Counted from the first letter of the stretch, positions 1 to 7,228 are shown. The stretch: DNA of 12,314 nt from JAEUMD01 sp937950105 (GCA_036821845.1 DAISIT010000090.1:1-12314); one strand, 5' to 3'. Notes: generated by a model from the sequence alone, not told the origin. Numbers and translations: made by a program.

Positions 1-1370
1 CAGGCGAGCAGATGCAACATGAGCGCGCGCAGTTCGGCCGGGCGCACAGGCTTGCGCAGTATCTCGCAGCCCGCTTGCGTCATGCGGTGCGCCAGATCGG
101 CGGTGTGATCGGCGGTGACGACGATCGCCGGCAGGCGTTGAGAAGAGGCGCGCCGCAAGCGCGTCACCGCAGTGGTGCCGAGTTCTCCGTGATTGAGATG
201 GTAATCGGCCAGCACGATCGACGGCACGAAGTCACCCGCGGCGATGAGTGCGTCGATGCCTGCGAGATCGCGTGCGACGCGAACCTCGCAGGACCACTTG
301 GCGAGCAGGGATTGCATCGCGGTGACGACGCTCGGATCGTTGTCGATGACGACCACGCGCGTGCCGCCGAGGCCGATCGCATCCGGCGCCATCAGCGGGC
401 GTCGGTCCGGTTCGGGGCGCGCTGCGGGCAGGGACGTTGCCGGTGCCGTGAGCGTGAACCGGGTGCCCTTGCCGGAGCGGGAGCAGAGCGCGATTCCGTG
501 ATCGAGTGTCTGCGCCATGCGACCGACGATCGAGAGGCCGAGGCCGAAGCCGCCGCGGTTGGACTCGCCGGCCGTCGAGCCGCGCTGGAACTCCTCGAAG
601 ATGCGATCCTGCTCGGCGAGTGGAATGCCGCTGCCGGTGTCCCAGACCTCGATGCGGATCGCGCTGCCGCGCCGCCGGGCCGCGAGCAGAATGCCGCCGC
701 GCTGCGTGTAGTGCAGCGCATTGGCGAGCAGGTTCTGCAGGATGCGCCGGAGCATCAAGGCATCCGAGAGCACGCACAGATCGTTGGAGCGGCAGGCGAG
801 ATCGAGGCCCTTGGCGTCGACCAGCGGCTTCAGGTCCACGAGCAGCGAATGGAACAGCGGCTTCAGTGCGATCGGCTCGATCGCCGGCTTGATGACGCCG
901 GCTTCGAGCTTGGAGATGTCGAGCATGGTGCGCAGCAGTTCTTCGATCGACGAGAGTGCATGATCGACCTGGCCGGCCAGCGCCCGGTGTTCGTCCGTGT
1001 CGACGCCGTCGATGAGCGCGGAGAGTGACAGCCGCGCGGCGTGCAGGGGCTGCAGCACGTCGTGGCTGACGGCGGTGAAGAACCGCGTCTTCACCTTGCT
1101 CGCGCGCTCGGCGGTGTCGCGGGCGACGGTCAGTTGCTCGTTCAGCGTCTCGAGGTGATCGAGCGCCGATTTCAGTTCTTCGGTGCGTACCCTCACCTGG
1201 CTTTCGAGGCCGATCGCCGTCTGGAAGATCGAGTAGGCATTGGCCTGCTGGTCGAGCGAGCGCTCGACGCGGTTCATCAGCGCCTGGTTGATTTTTTCGA
1301 GCTTGGCGACGCGCCGCTCGAGGCTTTCGGGAACGCTCGTGCGGCCGTTCGTCTGCTCACCCGACGACAT
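1..1370 (-). CDS. Soluble hybrid histidine kinase, NahK/ErcS'-like (3' end cut by window edge)
   Basis: This is a cytoplasmic sensor kinase with a fused receiver; 456 codons are visible and the frame is open at base 1. The two leftover bases read TG, so the stop may be the next codon. The N-terminal ~90 residues look like a coiled coil, with no PAS domain and no membrane segment. HisKA follows, with the phospho-acceptor His103 in a VSHDVLQPLH context. The ATPase has an N-box (Asn213, Asn217), a G1 box DTGSGIP at 244-250 and a G2 box GGFGLGLS at 273-280. The receiver (about 337-456) has the acidic pair Asp343/Asp345, the probable phospho-acceptor Asp389, Thr419 and Lys440. The ATG at 1370 starts 2 bases after the stop of the upstream FIST gene, so translation is probably coupled. 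By family knowledge, kinases beside FIST (NosP) genes signal through a phosphotransfer protein; none is seen here. Kinase with receiver is certain; the NahK role is inferred from the neighbour. Confidence 0.93.
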   Translation of the reverse strand, partial: MSSGEQTNGRTSVPESLERRVAKLEKINQALMNRVERSLDQQANAYSIFQTAIGLESQVRVRTEELKSALDHLETLNEQLTVARDTAERASKVKTRFFTAVSHDVLQPLHAARLSLSALIDGVDTDEHRALAGQVDHALSSIEELLRTMLDISKLEAGVIKPAIEPIALKPLFHSLLVDLKPLVDAKGLDLACRSNDLCVLSDALMLRRILQNLLANALHYTQRGGILLAARRRGSAIRIEVWDTGSGIPLAEQDRIFEEFQRGSTAGESNRGGFGLGLSIVGRMAQTLDHGIALCSRSGKGTRFTLTAPATSLPAARPEPDRRPLMAPDAIGLGGTRVVVIDNDPSVVTAMQSLLAKWSCEVRVARDLAGIDALIAAGDFVPSIVLADYHLNHGELGTTAVTRLRRASSQRLPAIVVTADHTADLAHRMTQAGCEILRKPVRPAELRALMLHLLA

Positions 1371-1372
1371 GG

Positions 1373-2536
1373 CTAGCCCGCCGCGCTCGCCGACCGGCCG
1401 AAGGCGATGCCGGTCAGCGTCTGGTTGAGGTGCATGGCGTTGAACTGTTCGCCGTAGGTGTGGAATCCGACGACGTGGAAGCGGCGGTAGATGTCGGCGA
1501 GCTGATGCCGGATCTGGCGGTTCTCGGCGTCGAGCTTGCGCAGGATGCAGTCGAAGCCGAGCACGATATCGATGCCGCCGAGCGAACTTTCGACGGCCTG
1601 CAGCGTGCGCTGCGTGGCGAGCGTCATCTCCTGCGGATTGGCGACGGTGAAGACGAGGCCCTCGTCGATGGCGCAGAAGAACGTCAGGCTGCCGTCGGGG
1701 TTCATGTTGCGGATCGAGCGGCAGTAGTAGTCGCCACCGACCCGCACGACGAGCGGATACGACGCGAAGCTGAACGGTCCGAGATCGTCCGGCAGCAGGC
1801 CGATCGCGGCCGCGTATTCCTGCGCCGCCGGCTCCGCGTTGAGTTCGTGCACGATCCGCCGCTCGGTGTCGGCGGCGGTGACGACGAGCTTGGCGCCGGT
1901 CGGCTCGAAGTTCTGCGATTTGAAGACGCGGAACGGAACCTCGCTCTCGACCATGATGAGCAGCGCGGCGCGTTGCAGCACACGGCCCTTGTGGATCAGC
2001 GAGGTTTCGCGGAAGGCGAGATCGTCACCCGCCGAACCGCCGACCAGCTGCACATCGTCCATCGCCCAATGCACGGCGGCGATCAGCGTCTCCTCGGCGT
2101 TCGACAGACCATCGACGAGCATGACGCCGAACACGCGATCTCGCATCGGATGGCGAACGCCGAACTTCGACTTCAGCCGGCGTGCCAGTTCCCTGGCCTG
2201 CTCGACGCCGGACTGGTCGACCGAGTAGATGGCCTCGGCGAGCACGCGGAAACCACGATAGGGGAAGGCCACGGCGACGATACCGCCCTGGGTCATGCCG
2301 TCTAGCGTTATCTCGCCGGAGGTCGAACAGCCGCTGATCTCGGTGCCCGGATAGGCGCGCCGCAACAGCTCGGCGACGAGCTTCACGTGATGCGCCGGCG
2401 AATAGAAGACGATGATGTGCTGGAACGGCCCCGGGCCGAGCGCTGTGGCTATTTCGGTGATCGCGGCGGCCGTGCCCGGCAGCGAACTCGCAGCGGATGC
2501 GATGCCGCACGAGCCGACGTTCGGCGTGGCTGCCAA
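1373..2536 (-). CDS. FIST-domain sensor protein, NosP-like
   Basis: This 387-residue soluble protein has a FIST N domain (about 38-235, including the GGSAGDD motif) and a FIST C domain (about 236-375, including the characteristic TYGEQ, then HLN near the C terminus). FIST proteins are sensory; the best-studied, NosP of Pseudomonas aeruginosa, binds haem and nitric oxide and controls the kinase NahK encoded beside it. The same gene order occurs here, with only 2 bases between this stop and the kinase start. The start chosen is TTG at 2536, because a GGGAGGA ribosome site (2545-2551) sits 8 bases upstream and the protein then begins where family members do. A longer frame to 2698 overlaps the previous gene and has no ribosome site. 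Several His residues could serve as haem ligand, but I cannot assign one. The FIST identity is firm; NO sensing is inferred. Confidence 0.88.
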   Translation of the reverse strand: MAATPNVGSCGIASAASSLPGTAAAITEIATALGPGPFQHIIVFYSPAHHVKLVAELLRRAYPGTEISGCSTSGEITLDGMTQGGIVAVAFPYRGFRVLAEAIYSVDQSGVEQARELARRLKSKFGVRHPMRDRVFGVMLVDGLSNAEETLIAAVHWAMDDVQLVGGSAGDDLAFRETSLIHKGRVLQRAALLIMVESEVPFRVFKSQNFEPTGAKLVVTAADTERRIVHELNAEPAAQEYAAAIGLLPDDLGPFSFASYPLVVRVGGDYYCRSIRNMNPDGSLTFFCAIDEGLVFTVANPQEMTLATQRTLQAVESSLGGIDIVLGFDCILRKLDAENRQIRHQLADIYRRFHVVGFHTYGEQFNAMHLNQTLTGIAFGRSASAAG

Positions 2537-2544
2537 GGCGAAGA

Positions 2545-2551
2545 TCCTCCC
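2545..2551 (-). promoter_or_regulatory. Ribosome binding site deciding the TTG start of the FIST gene
   Basis: On the minus strand these bases read GGGAGGA, 8 bases before an in-frame TTG at 2536. No in-frame ATG or GTG lies between this site and the conserved FIST domain, so this is the most credible start. Confidence 0.65.
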
Positions 2552-2564
2552 GCGGACGATGTGG

Positions 2565-2589
2565 CGCCCGCTTCCTTCGCAAAGCGAGG
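2565..2589. repeat. Short copy of the intergenic repeat found at 4429-4467
   Basis: Between aorD and the FIST gene, CGCCCGCT is followed directly by TCCTTCGCAAAGCGAGG. The same two blocks occur at 4429-4436 and 4450-4467, there separated by 13 bases and with small changes in the second block. Both lie outside genes, which suggests two decayed or partial copies of one dispersed element. The match is short, so chance is not excluded. Confidence 0.4.
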
Positions 2590-2673
2590 GGTGGGCGCTC
2601 GTTATGGCCGGGAAGGTGCCATACGCCGTCGCGGCCCGCAACGTCCGCGCCTCGAGGCGGTTCACGCGTGCTA

Positions 2674-2940
2674 TCAGCCGCCGGCCACCGGCGGCCAAAC
2701 GGCCAGCGCATCGCCACTGCTCAGAGCGGTTCGCCCACGGCTGCCGGGCGGCTGGAAGACGCCATTCAACAGCACGAGGTGGCGCGATTCGCGCGGCACG
2801 TTATGTGCGTCGAGCAGGGCATCGATGGTGGTGCCGCTGGCGACCTCGACGCGTGCTTCGTTGCGCGTATGCCCGGCGGGGAGGAAAACGCCGAGCGAAG
2901 CGTAGAGCTTGAGGGTGACGGGTATGGTCGGTGCGGTCAC
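2674..2940 (-). CDS. aorD: MoaD/ThiS-like sulfur carrier of the AOR operon
   Basis: This 88-residue ubiquitin-fold protein ends in Ala-Gly-Gly, the C terminus that is adenylated and thiocarboxylated in MoaD and ThiS sulfur carriers. The beta-grasp pattern is visible: VTLKLYASLG at the N terminus, then a region with VLLNGVFQPP, then LSSGDALAVWPPVAGG. MoaD-type proteins donate sulfur to make the dithiolene of molybdopterin, and dedicated copies accompany tungsten AOR genes, where they are thought to serve W-pterin synthesis. It begins with GTG at 2940, 25 bases after the stop of the flavoprotein gene, and AAGGGAAGGA lies shortly upstream. A partner MoaE or an E1-like enzyme is not in the window. 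Sulfur-carrier identity is well supported; the specific role in tungstopterin supply is inferred from gene order. Confidence 0.88.
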   Translation of the reverse strand: MTAPTIPVTLKLYASLGVFLPAGHTRNEARVEVASGTTIDALLDAHNVPRESRHLVLLNGVFQPPGSRGRTALSSGDALAVWPPVAGG

Positions 2941-2965
2941 CGGTGACGCTTCCTTCCCTTCGTCG

Positions 2966-4279
2966 TCACGCGACCTTGGCGATCGGCGTGTTGACGTGCG
3001 GCGACAGCGGGCCGTCGTTGGCGCTGCCCTGGGTCACGGCGATGTAGGCCTCGCGCAACCGCTCCGGCGCCTCGATCAGCCGGTCGCGCCATTCGCCGAG
3101 CTTGAGGCCGGTCTGGATCAGGCCGCGCAGCATGCCGACGTGATCGGTAAGGCCCACACACTGTGCGCCGACCAGCCGATCGCCCTCGAACTCGAGCTTC
3201 AGGTATTTGAAGTTGTCCTCGTCGATCAGCTTGGCGGTCTTGCCGAGCGGCGCGCCCTGCCAGAGGCCGAACGAGGAGGAAATCAGCCCCATCGTGTCGA
3301 GGACGTTCATGTTGAGGGAGCCTTTGTGCGGCGTCACGCGGCCCGCCATGTTGAGTGCGGCAAGGCGGCCGTGCTCCACGGCGACGGGCTGGATCGCCAG
3401 CATGTCCGGCTTACCGGTCGAGATGTCGAGCCCCTCGCAGCAGTCGCCGGCGGCGTAGACGTCGGGCGCGCTCGTCTGCAGGAAGCGGTCGACCTTGATG
3501 CCGACGTTGGTGTCGATGCCCGAGCCCACGAGGAACCCGGTGTTGGAGCGCACGCCGACGGCGAGCACCACGAGCGAGGCCGGCACGGCCTGACCGTTGG
3601 AGAGATCGACAGTGAGCTTGCCGGCGGGGTCGTCGCTGCCGGGCCGAATGCCGTTGACCTTGGTGTTGACGAGGACATTGACGCCCTTCTTCGTGCACCA
3701 GCGGCCCAGCATGCCGCCAGCGGTCTCGTCCATCATGCGCGCGACCATACGCGGCGCGAGTTCGACGACGGTGATCTTGCAGCCGCGCAGATAAAGCGCT
3801 TCGAGAATGATCGAACCGATGAAACCGGCGCCGACGAGCACCACCGGCGCGCCCTTGTGCGCGTGCTTCAGGATCTCGCGCGCGTCGTCGAGCGTCCAGC
3901 ACGTCTCGACGCCTTCGAGGTTCGCCCCCGGCATGCGCGGGATGATCGGCGAAGCGCCCGTTGCGATCAGCAGCTTGTCATAGGGCAGCGTCTCGCCGCC
4001 GTTGCCCATGTAGAGCTTGTGCCCTGCCACATCGACGCCGCCCGCGCGGCCCGTGATGTAGCGAATCCCGAGCTTGTCGTAGTGGCCGGCTGTCTGGCGC
4101 AGGTGCGTGCCGTCCTCGCCGATCTTGCCGTAGATGTAATACGGGATCGCCATGCGCGAATAGGGCGGCTCGTTGCCATCGCCGCCGATCAGCGTGATGG
4201 AGGCGTTGCGGTCGAGCGAGCGCAGCGTCTCGGCGGCGGTGACGCCCGCGGGGCCGGCTCCGAGCACGACATAGTTCAT
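2966..4279 (-). CDS. aorC: FAD/NAD(P)-dependent oxidoreductase subunit of AOR (AorC)
   Basis: This 437-residue flavoprotein of the pyridine-nucleotide disulfide oxidoreductase fold carries an FAD-binding GAGPAG at residues 7-12, an ATGA motif at 106-109, an NAD-binding GAGFIG at 150-155 and the second FAD motif VYAAGDC at 274-280. A rubredoxin-reductase-like C-terminal domain follows. No redox-active CxxxxC pair appears in the N-terminal domain, so it resembles NADH:acceptor oxidoreductases rather than disulfide reductases. In Aromatoleum-type AOR the equivalent subunit passes electrons between the Fe-S chain and NAD. The ATG at 4279 is preferred over one five codons earlier because GGGAGAG lies 6 bases upstream of it. 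It is 25 bases from aorD but 320 bases from aorB, with repeats filling that gap. The family is certain; the AorC role rests on context. Confidence 0.92.
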   Translation of the reverse strand: MNYVVLGAGPAGVTAAETLRSLDRNASITLIGGDGNEPPYSRMAIPYYIYGKIGEDGTHLRQTAGHYDKLGIRYITGRAGGVDVAGHKLYMGNGGETLPYDKLLIATGASPIIPRMPGANLEGVETCWTLDDAREILKHAHKGAPVVLVGAGFIGSIILEALYLRGCKITVVELAPRMVARMMDETAGGMLGRWCTKKGVNVLVNTKVNGIRPGSDDPAGKLTVDLSNGQAVPASLVVLAVGVRSNTGFLVGSGIDTNVGIKVDRFLQTSAPDVYAAGDCCEGLDISTGKPDMLAIQPVAVEHGRLAALNMAGRVTPHKGSLNMNVLDTMGLISSSFGLWQGAPLGKTAKLIDEDNFKYLKLEFEGDRLVGAQCVGLTDHVGMLRGLIQTGLKLGEWRDRLIEAPERLREAYIAVTQGSANDGPLSPHVNTPIAKVA

Positions 4280-4599
4280 GGATTTCTCTCCCATGGGGGA
4301 ATTTTACTGGTTCGCCGTCGAGCGATCGTAGCACTTTCAAGCGCCACGCCGGTGTAGATCGTCTCGCGGCCGCCGCAAACGCGGGGCGAGGCGCTCTCTC
4401 CGATGTCCTCTCCCGGGACGGGAGAGGACGCCCGCTGCGCAGGCGAGGGTCCTTTGACAAAGCGAGGCGTAGCCAGCAGTGCGAAGCCCCTCGTCCGCCC
4501 TTCGGGCACCTTCTCCCAGAGAGAAGGAGTTGAACGCCATCGTCCGTCAATTTTCTCCCCATTGCCGGTGCAGGACAATGGGGAGGGGAATTGCCTGCA
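4280..4599. repeat. Mosaic of intergenic palindromes between aorB and aorC
   Basis: This 320-base gap holds no credible gene. It contains four clear inverted repeats: 4405-4415/4419-4429 (11 bp perfect, 3-base loop), 4497-4507 (GCCC TTC GGGC), 4509-4515/4521-4527 (7 bp, 5-base loop) and 4555-4564/4576-4585 (10 bp perfect, 11-base loop). Purine-rich GGGAGAGG blocks alternate with pyrimidine-rich CCTCTCCC blocks, the pattern of dispersed palindromic elements in Rhizobiales intergenic regions. It interrupts an otherwise co-directional operon. It may form RNA structure that affects read-through or message stability. I saw no stem followed by a T tract on the minus strand, so a simple terminator is not supported. 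Confidence 0.7.
4555..4585. repeat. Perfect 10-bp inverted repeat just after aorB
   Basis: CTCCCCATTG at 4555-4564 is matched by CAATGGGGAG at 4576-4585 across an 11-base loop, starting 15 bases past the aorB stop. On the aorB message the stem is followed by AAAATT rather than U residues. It may act as a 3' stabilising hairpin or be the end of the palindromic mosaic. Confidence 0.65.
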
Positions 4600-6447
4600 T
4601 CACAGTGCGAGGCGCGACAGCGTCTCGTTGGTCGGCACGCCGTCGGCGGTCCAGCCGCGCTGCTGGTAGTATTCCGGCAGCATGGTGTCGAGACCGTTGA
4701 CCAAGCCCTTGGCCGGGCCAGTCTGCGCAGCTTCGGTCAGGAGACGCGGCGGCAGGTTGTCGTCCTTCGAGGTCAAACCCGCCCGGTTATTGAACACGCG
4801 CTCCATGTTCCAGATGCGCTCGCCCACTTCCATCATGTACTCGGGCGTCCACTCGCCCTCGCACGCGGCATCGACCTGCGGGGCGATGTCGTTCAGCGTC
4901 CAGCCGAAGGTGGTGAAAACGCAAAGTCCCGAGCTGTCGACGGCCGCCGTCGCGTCCTGGAAGGCCTTGACGAGCGCCGGCTTGCCGGCGGTCGCCAGAG
5001 GATCGGTTTTCTCCGGGATGCCGAGGATCTCCGACGCGACGGTGTAGCCGCGCAGGTGGCAGGCGCCGCGGTTGGAGGTGGCGTAGGCGAGGCCGATGCC
5101 CTGGATACCGCGTGAGTCGTAGGCCGGGAATTCCTGGCCCTTGACCGACATGGAAAGGTCGGGACGGCCGTACTTGGTGCACAGGCGCAGCGAGCCGAGG
5201 CCCAGTTCCTTGCCGAAGCCTTCCGCCTTGCCGGTCAGCTCGGCACACTTCACCAGTGCTTCGGCCGAGCCGAACTTGAGGTCGATGCCGCCGGTCTGCT
5301 CCTGGGTGATGAGGCCGAGCTCGTAGAGTTCCATGGCCGCCGAGACGGTGGCGCCGAACGAGATCGGGTCGAGGCCCTGCTCGTTGCAGACGAAGTTCAC
5401 CATGGTCAGCGCGTCGAGATCGTTGATGCCGGTGTTGGAGCCCAAGGCCCACGCTGCTTCGTATTCGAGGCCACCGGACGCATGCCAGTACTGCGGCTTG
5501 TTCTGGATCGAGAAGTGCTTTTCGTCGATCTTGGAAATACGGCCGCAGGCGATGGTGCAGCCGAAGCAGGCCTGGTTGGTCTGCAGGTTCTTCTGCCCGT
5601 CGGTCTTTCGCGGGGTCGCCATGGCCTCGGCCGAGATGTCGTGCGCGCCCTCGAACTGCACCTGACGGTGGTTACGGGTCGGCATGGCGCCGGCCTCGTT
5701 GATGACGTTCATCAGCACCTGGGTGCCGTAGGTCGGCAGACCGGCGCCTGTCACGGCGTTCTGCTGCAGGACCTTCTTGCCCTCGCGCGTCGCCTTGAGG
5801 AAGCGCATGCCGTCCTTGACCTTGACGCCCTTGGTGCCGCGCACCGCGACGGCCTTCAGGTTCTTCGAACCCATCACGGCGCCGACGCCGGAGCGGCCGG
5901 CGGCGCGATGCAGGTCGTTGACGATGCACGAGTAGAGGACCTGGTTCTCACCGGCGACGCCGATGATCGAGATGTGCATCATCGGGTCCTGATGACGCTT
6001 CTTGATCCACTCGTCGGCATCCCACACGCTCTTGCCCCAGATGGGCGCGGCATCTTGCAGCTCGACCTTGTCGTCCATCACGGTGAGGTAGACGGGCTTC
6101 GGCGACTTGCCCTCGAAGATGATCATGTCCCAGCCGGCGAACTTCAGCTCGGCGCCGAAGTATCCTCCCGAGTTGGAGCAGGCGATGGCGTTGGTCAGCG
6201 CGCCCTTGGTGATGACCGAGTAGCGCCCGCCGGTGGAGGCGGCAGTGCCTGTCAGCGGGCCGGTGGCGAAGATCATCTTGTTGTCGGGGCCGAGCGGATC
6301 AACGCGCGGGTCCATTTCCTCGACAAGGTACTTGGTGGCGAGGCCGCGCTGGCCGAGGTACTGGCGCGCCCAGTCCATGCGCAGCGGCTCGGTGGTGATA
6401 TTGCCGGTGGTGAGATTCACCCGCAGGATTTTGCCGGTCCAACCCAT
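4600..6447 (-). CDS. aorB: Tungsten-type aldehyde:ferredoxin oxidoreductase, catalytic subunit (AorB)
   Basis: This 615-residue enzyme, normal for the family (about 605-620), oxidises aldehydes to carboxylic acids at a tungsten or molybdenum bis-pterin centre, and related bacterial enzymes also run the reverse reaction. The N-terminal pterin domain starts MGWTGKILRVNL and includes the hallmark RSGVGAVMGSKNLKA (185-199). The single [4Fe-4S] cluster is read from C294-x2-C297-x3-C301 plus distal Cys509 in the DSSGLC motif (504-509); the spacing closely matches Pyrococcus furiosus AOR. Glu328 or Glu330 in GLEYE and His464 in GACHLRG are likely equivalents of the active-site acid and His. An AGGGAG ribosome site lies just upstream of ATG 6447. 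It is cytoplasmic, with no signal peptide. It follows aorA by 112 bases. Family assignment is certain; metal and substrate cannot be read from sequence. Confidence 0.96.
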   Translation of the reverse strand: MGWTGKILRVNLTTGNITTEPLRMDWARQYLGQRGLATKYLVEEMDPRVDPLGPDNKMIFATGPLTGTAASTGGRYSVITKGALTNAIACSNSGGYFGAELKFAGWDMIIFEGKSPKPVYLTVMDDKVELQDAAPIWGKSVWDADEWIKKRHQDPMMHISIIGVAGENQVLYSCIVNDLHRAAGRSGVGAVMGSKNLKAVAVRGTKGVKVKDGMRFLKATREGKKVLQQNAVTGAGLPTYGTQVLMNVINEAGAMPTRNHRQVQFEGAHDISAEAMATPRKTDGQKNLQTNQACFGCTIACGRISKIDEKHFSIQNKPQYWHASGGLEYEAAWALGSNTGINDLDALTMVNFVCNEQGLDPISFGATVSAAMELYELGLITQEQTGGIDLKFGSAEALVKCAELTGKAEGFGKELGLGSLRLCTKYGRPDLSMSVKGQEFPAYDSRGIQGIGLAYATSNRGACHLRGYTVASEILGIPEKTDPLATAGKPALVKAFQDATAAVDSSGLCVFTTFGWTLNDIAPQVDAACEGEWTPEYMMEVGERIWNMERVFNNRAGLTSKDDNLPPRLLTEAAQTGPAKGLVNGLDTMLPEYYQQRGWTADGVPTNETLSRLAL

Positions 6448-6529
6448 AGGTCGCTCCCTGAATGCGGTGGGGCATCGGCCCCGTTGTTATTGATTTGCCT
6501 TGCACGACGCGGCTGGTCGGCGCGGAACG

Positions 6530-6550
6530 GCGCGGAGAAAAACTCCGCGC
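6530..6550 (-). repeat. Stem-loop between aorA and aorB
   Basis: GCGCGGAG (6530-6537) and CTCCGCGC (6543-6550) form an 8-bp GC-rich stem around a five-base loop, which is UUUUU in the aorA message. It begins 9 bases after the aorA stop. No U tract follows, so it is not a textbook terminator. An mRNA-protecting or attenuating hairpin that raises AorA relative to AorB would fit, but this is inference. Confidence 0.6.
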
Positions 6551-6559
6551 GACCTCGCC

Positions 6560-7060
6560 TCAGCCCTTGGCGGCCGGTGTGTTCGGACCCTGCGTGGTCG
6601 TTCCGTGCGCCGCCTGGGTCGCCCACACGCGCATCTTGTCGAAACCGGCCTGCTCGCTGTCGCGGAAGGTGATGGCGCCGGTCGGGCAGGCTTCGGCGCA
6701 GGCCGGGCTGCCGAGGCACAGGTCGCACTTGATGACCTTGCCGCTCGAGGCGTTGTAATTCACCGTGCCGAACGGGCAGGCGATGGTGCAGACCTTGCAG
6801 CCGACGCACAGGTTCTCATGCACGATCTTGACGCCGTCGGCGTTGGTGGTGATGGCGTTCACGGGGCACGCCTGCTGGCACCACGCTTCCGCGCACTGCG
6901 TGCAGGTGTAGGGCACGAACCGCGCCTCGGTGTGGAAGTCGAAAACGCGAATGCGCGATTTGGCGACGTTGAACTCGCCTTCCTTCACATAGGAGCACGC
7001 CAGCTCGCACTGTTTGCAGCCGGTGCATTTACCCGCGTCGATGACCAGAGCCTTGAGCAC
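6560..7060 (-). CDS. aorA: Four-cluster [4Fe-4S] electron-transfer subunit of AOR (AorA)
   Basis: This 166-residue polyferredoxin has sixteen cysteines in four groups: C12/15/18/22, C53/56/61/65, C85/88/91/95 and C112/115/121/125. The pattern is that of HycB/DmsB-type proteins carrying four [4Fe-4S] clusters. Such subunits relay electrons between a catalytic subunit and a partner. In Aromatoleum AOR the equivalent small subunit polymerises into a filament decorated by AorB and AorC. There is no twin-arginine or Sec signal, so it acts in the cytoplasm. The start is GTG at 7060, with GGGAGGA (7066-7072) 5 bases upstream. The last ~25 residues are a low-complexity tail (TTTQGPNTPAAKG). It is the first gene of the operon, with a long regulatory leader upstream. 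Fe-S identity is certain; filament formation is inferred by homology. Confidence 0.94.
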   Translation of the reverse strand: MLKALVIDAGKCTGCKQCELACSYVKEGEFNVAKSRIRVFDFHTEARFVPYTCTQCAEAWCQQACPVNAITTNADGVKIVHENLCVGCKVCTIACPFGTVNYNASSGKVIKCDLCLGSPACAEACPTGAITFRDSEQAGFDKMRVWATQAAHGTTTQGPNTPAAKG

Positions 7061-7228
7061 TTTGTTCCTCCCGATACATCTTGAGCCCGTCGTTGTGAGC
7101 TGCGACGAGTTCGCGCTGAACGGCAGAAGAGGTCAAGTGTACTTAGGTGCACGCGGGCGAATTTTTTCCAGTTTTCGAGCGGCTTCACTCCCTGCGGGCA
7201 AGTTGTGAGCGACCGCCATGCATGTATT

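Noticed and set aside
12..1028. Plus-strand open frame opposite the kinase
   Set aside because: The minus strand encodes a kinase with every signature box, and the plus frame is its shadow.
2537..2698. N-terminal extension of the FIST gene to a TTG at 2698
   Set aside because: It overlaps the end of aorD, lacks a ribosome site, includes the repeat fragment and has no FIST-like residues.
2909..4357. Long plus-strand open frame opposite aorC (482 codons)
   Set aside because: It is the antisense of a clear flavoprotein with intact FAD and NAD motifs. Its product is Ala/Arg/Val-rich without any domain, as expected from GC-rich codon bias.
4555..4585. Classical terminator after aorB
   Set aside because: The stem is good but no U tract follows on the message, and aorC and aorD continue in the same direction.
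5482..6672. Plus-strand open frame opposite aorB
   Set aside because: Antisense to the AOR catalytic subunit, which has all its cluster cysteines; no motif is seen in the antisense product.
7190..7220. Sigma-54 promoter (TGGC and TTGC elements) upstream of aorA
   Set aside because: The GG and GC pairs are about six bases too far apart for a -24/-12 promoter.
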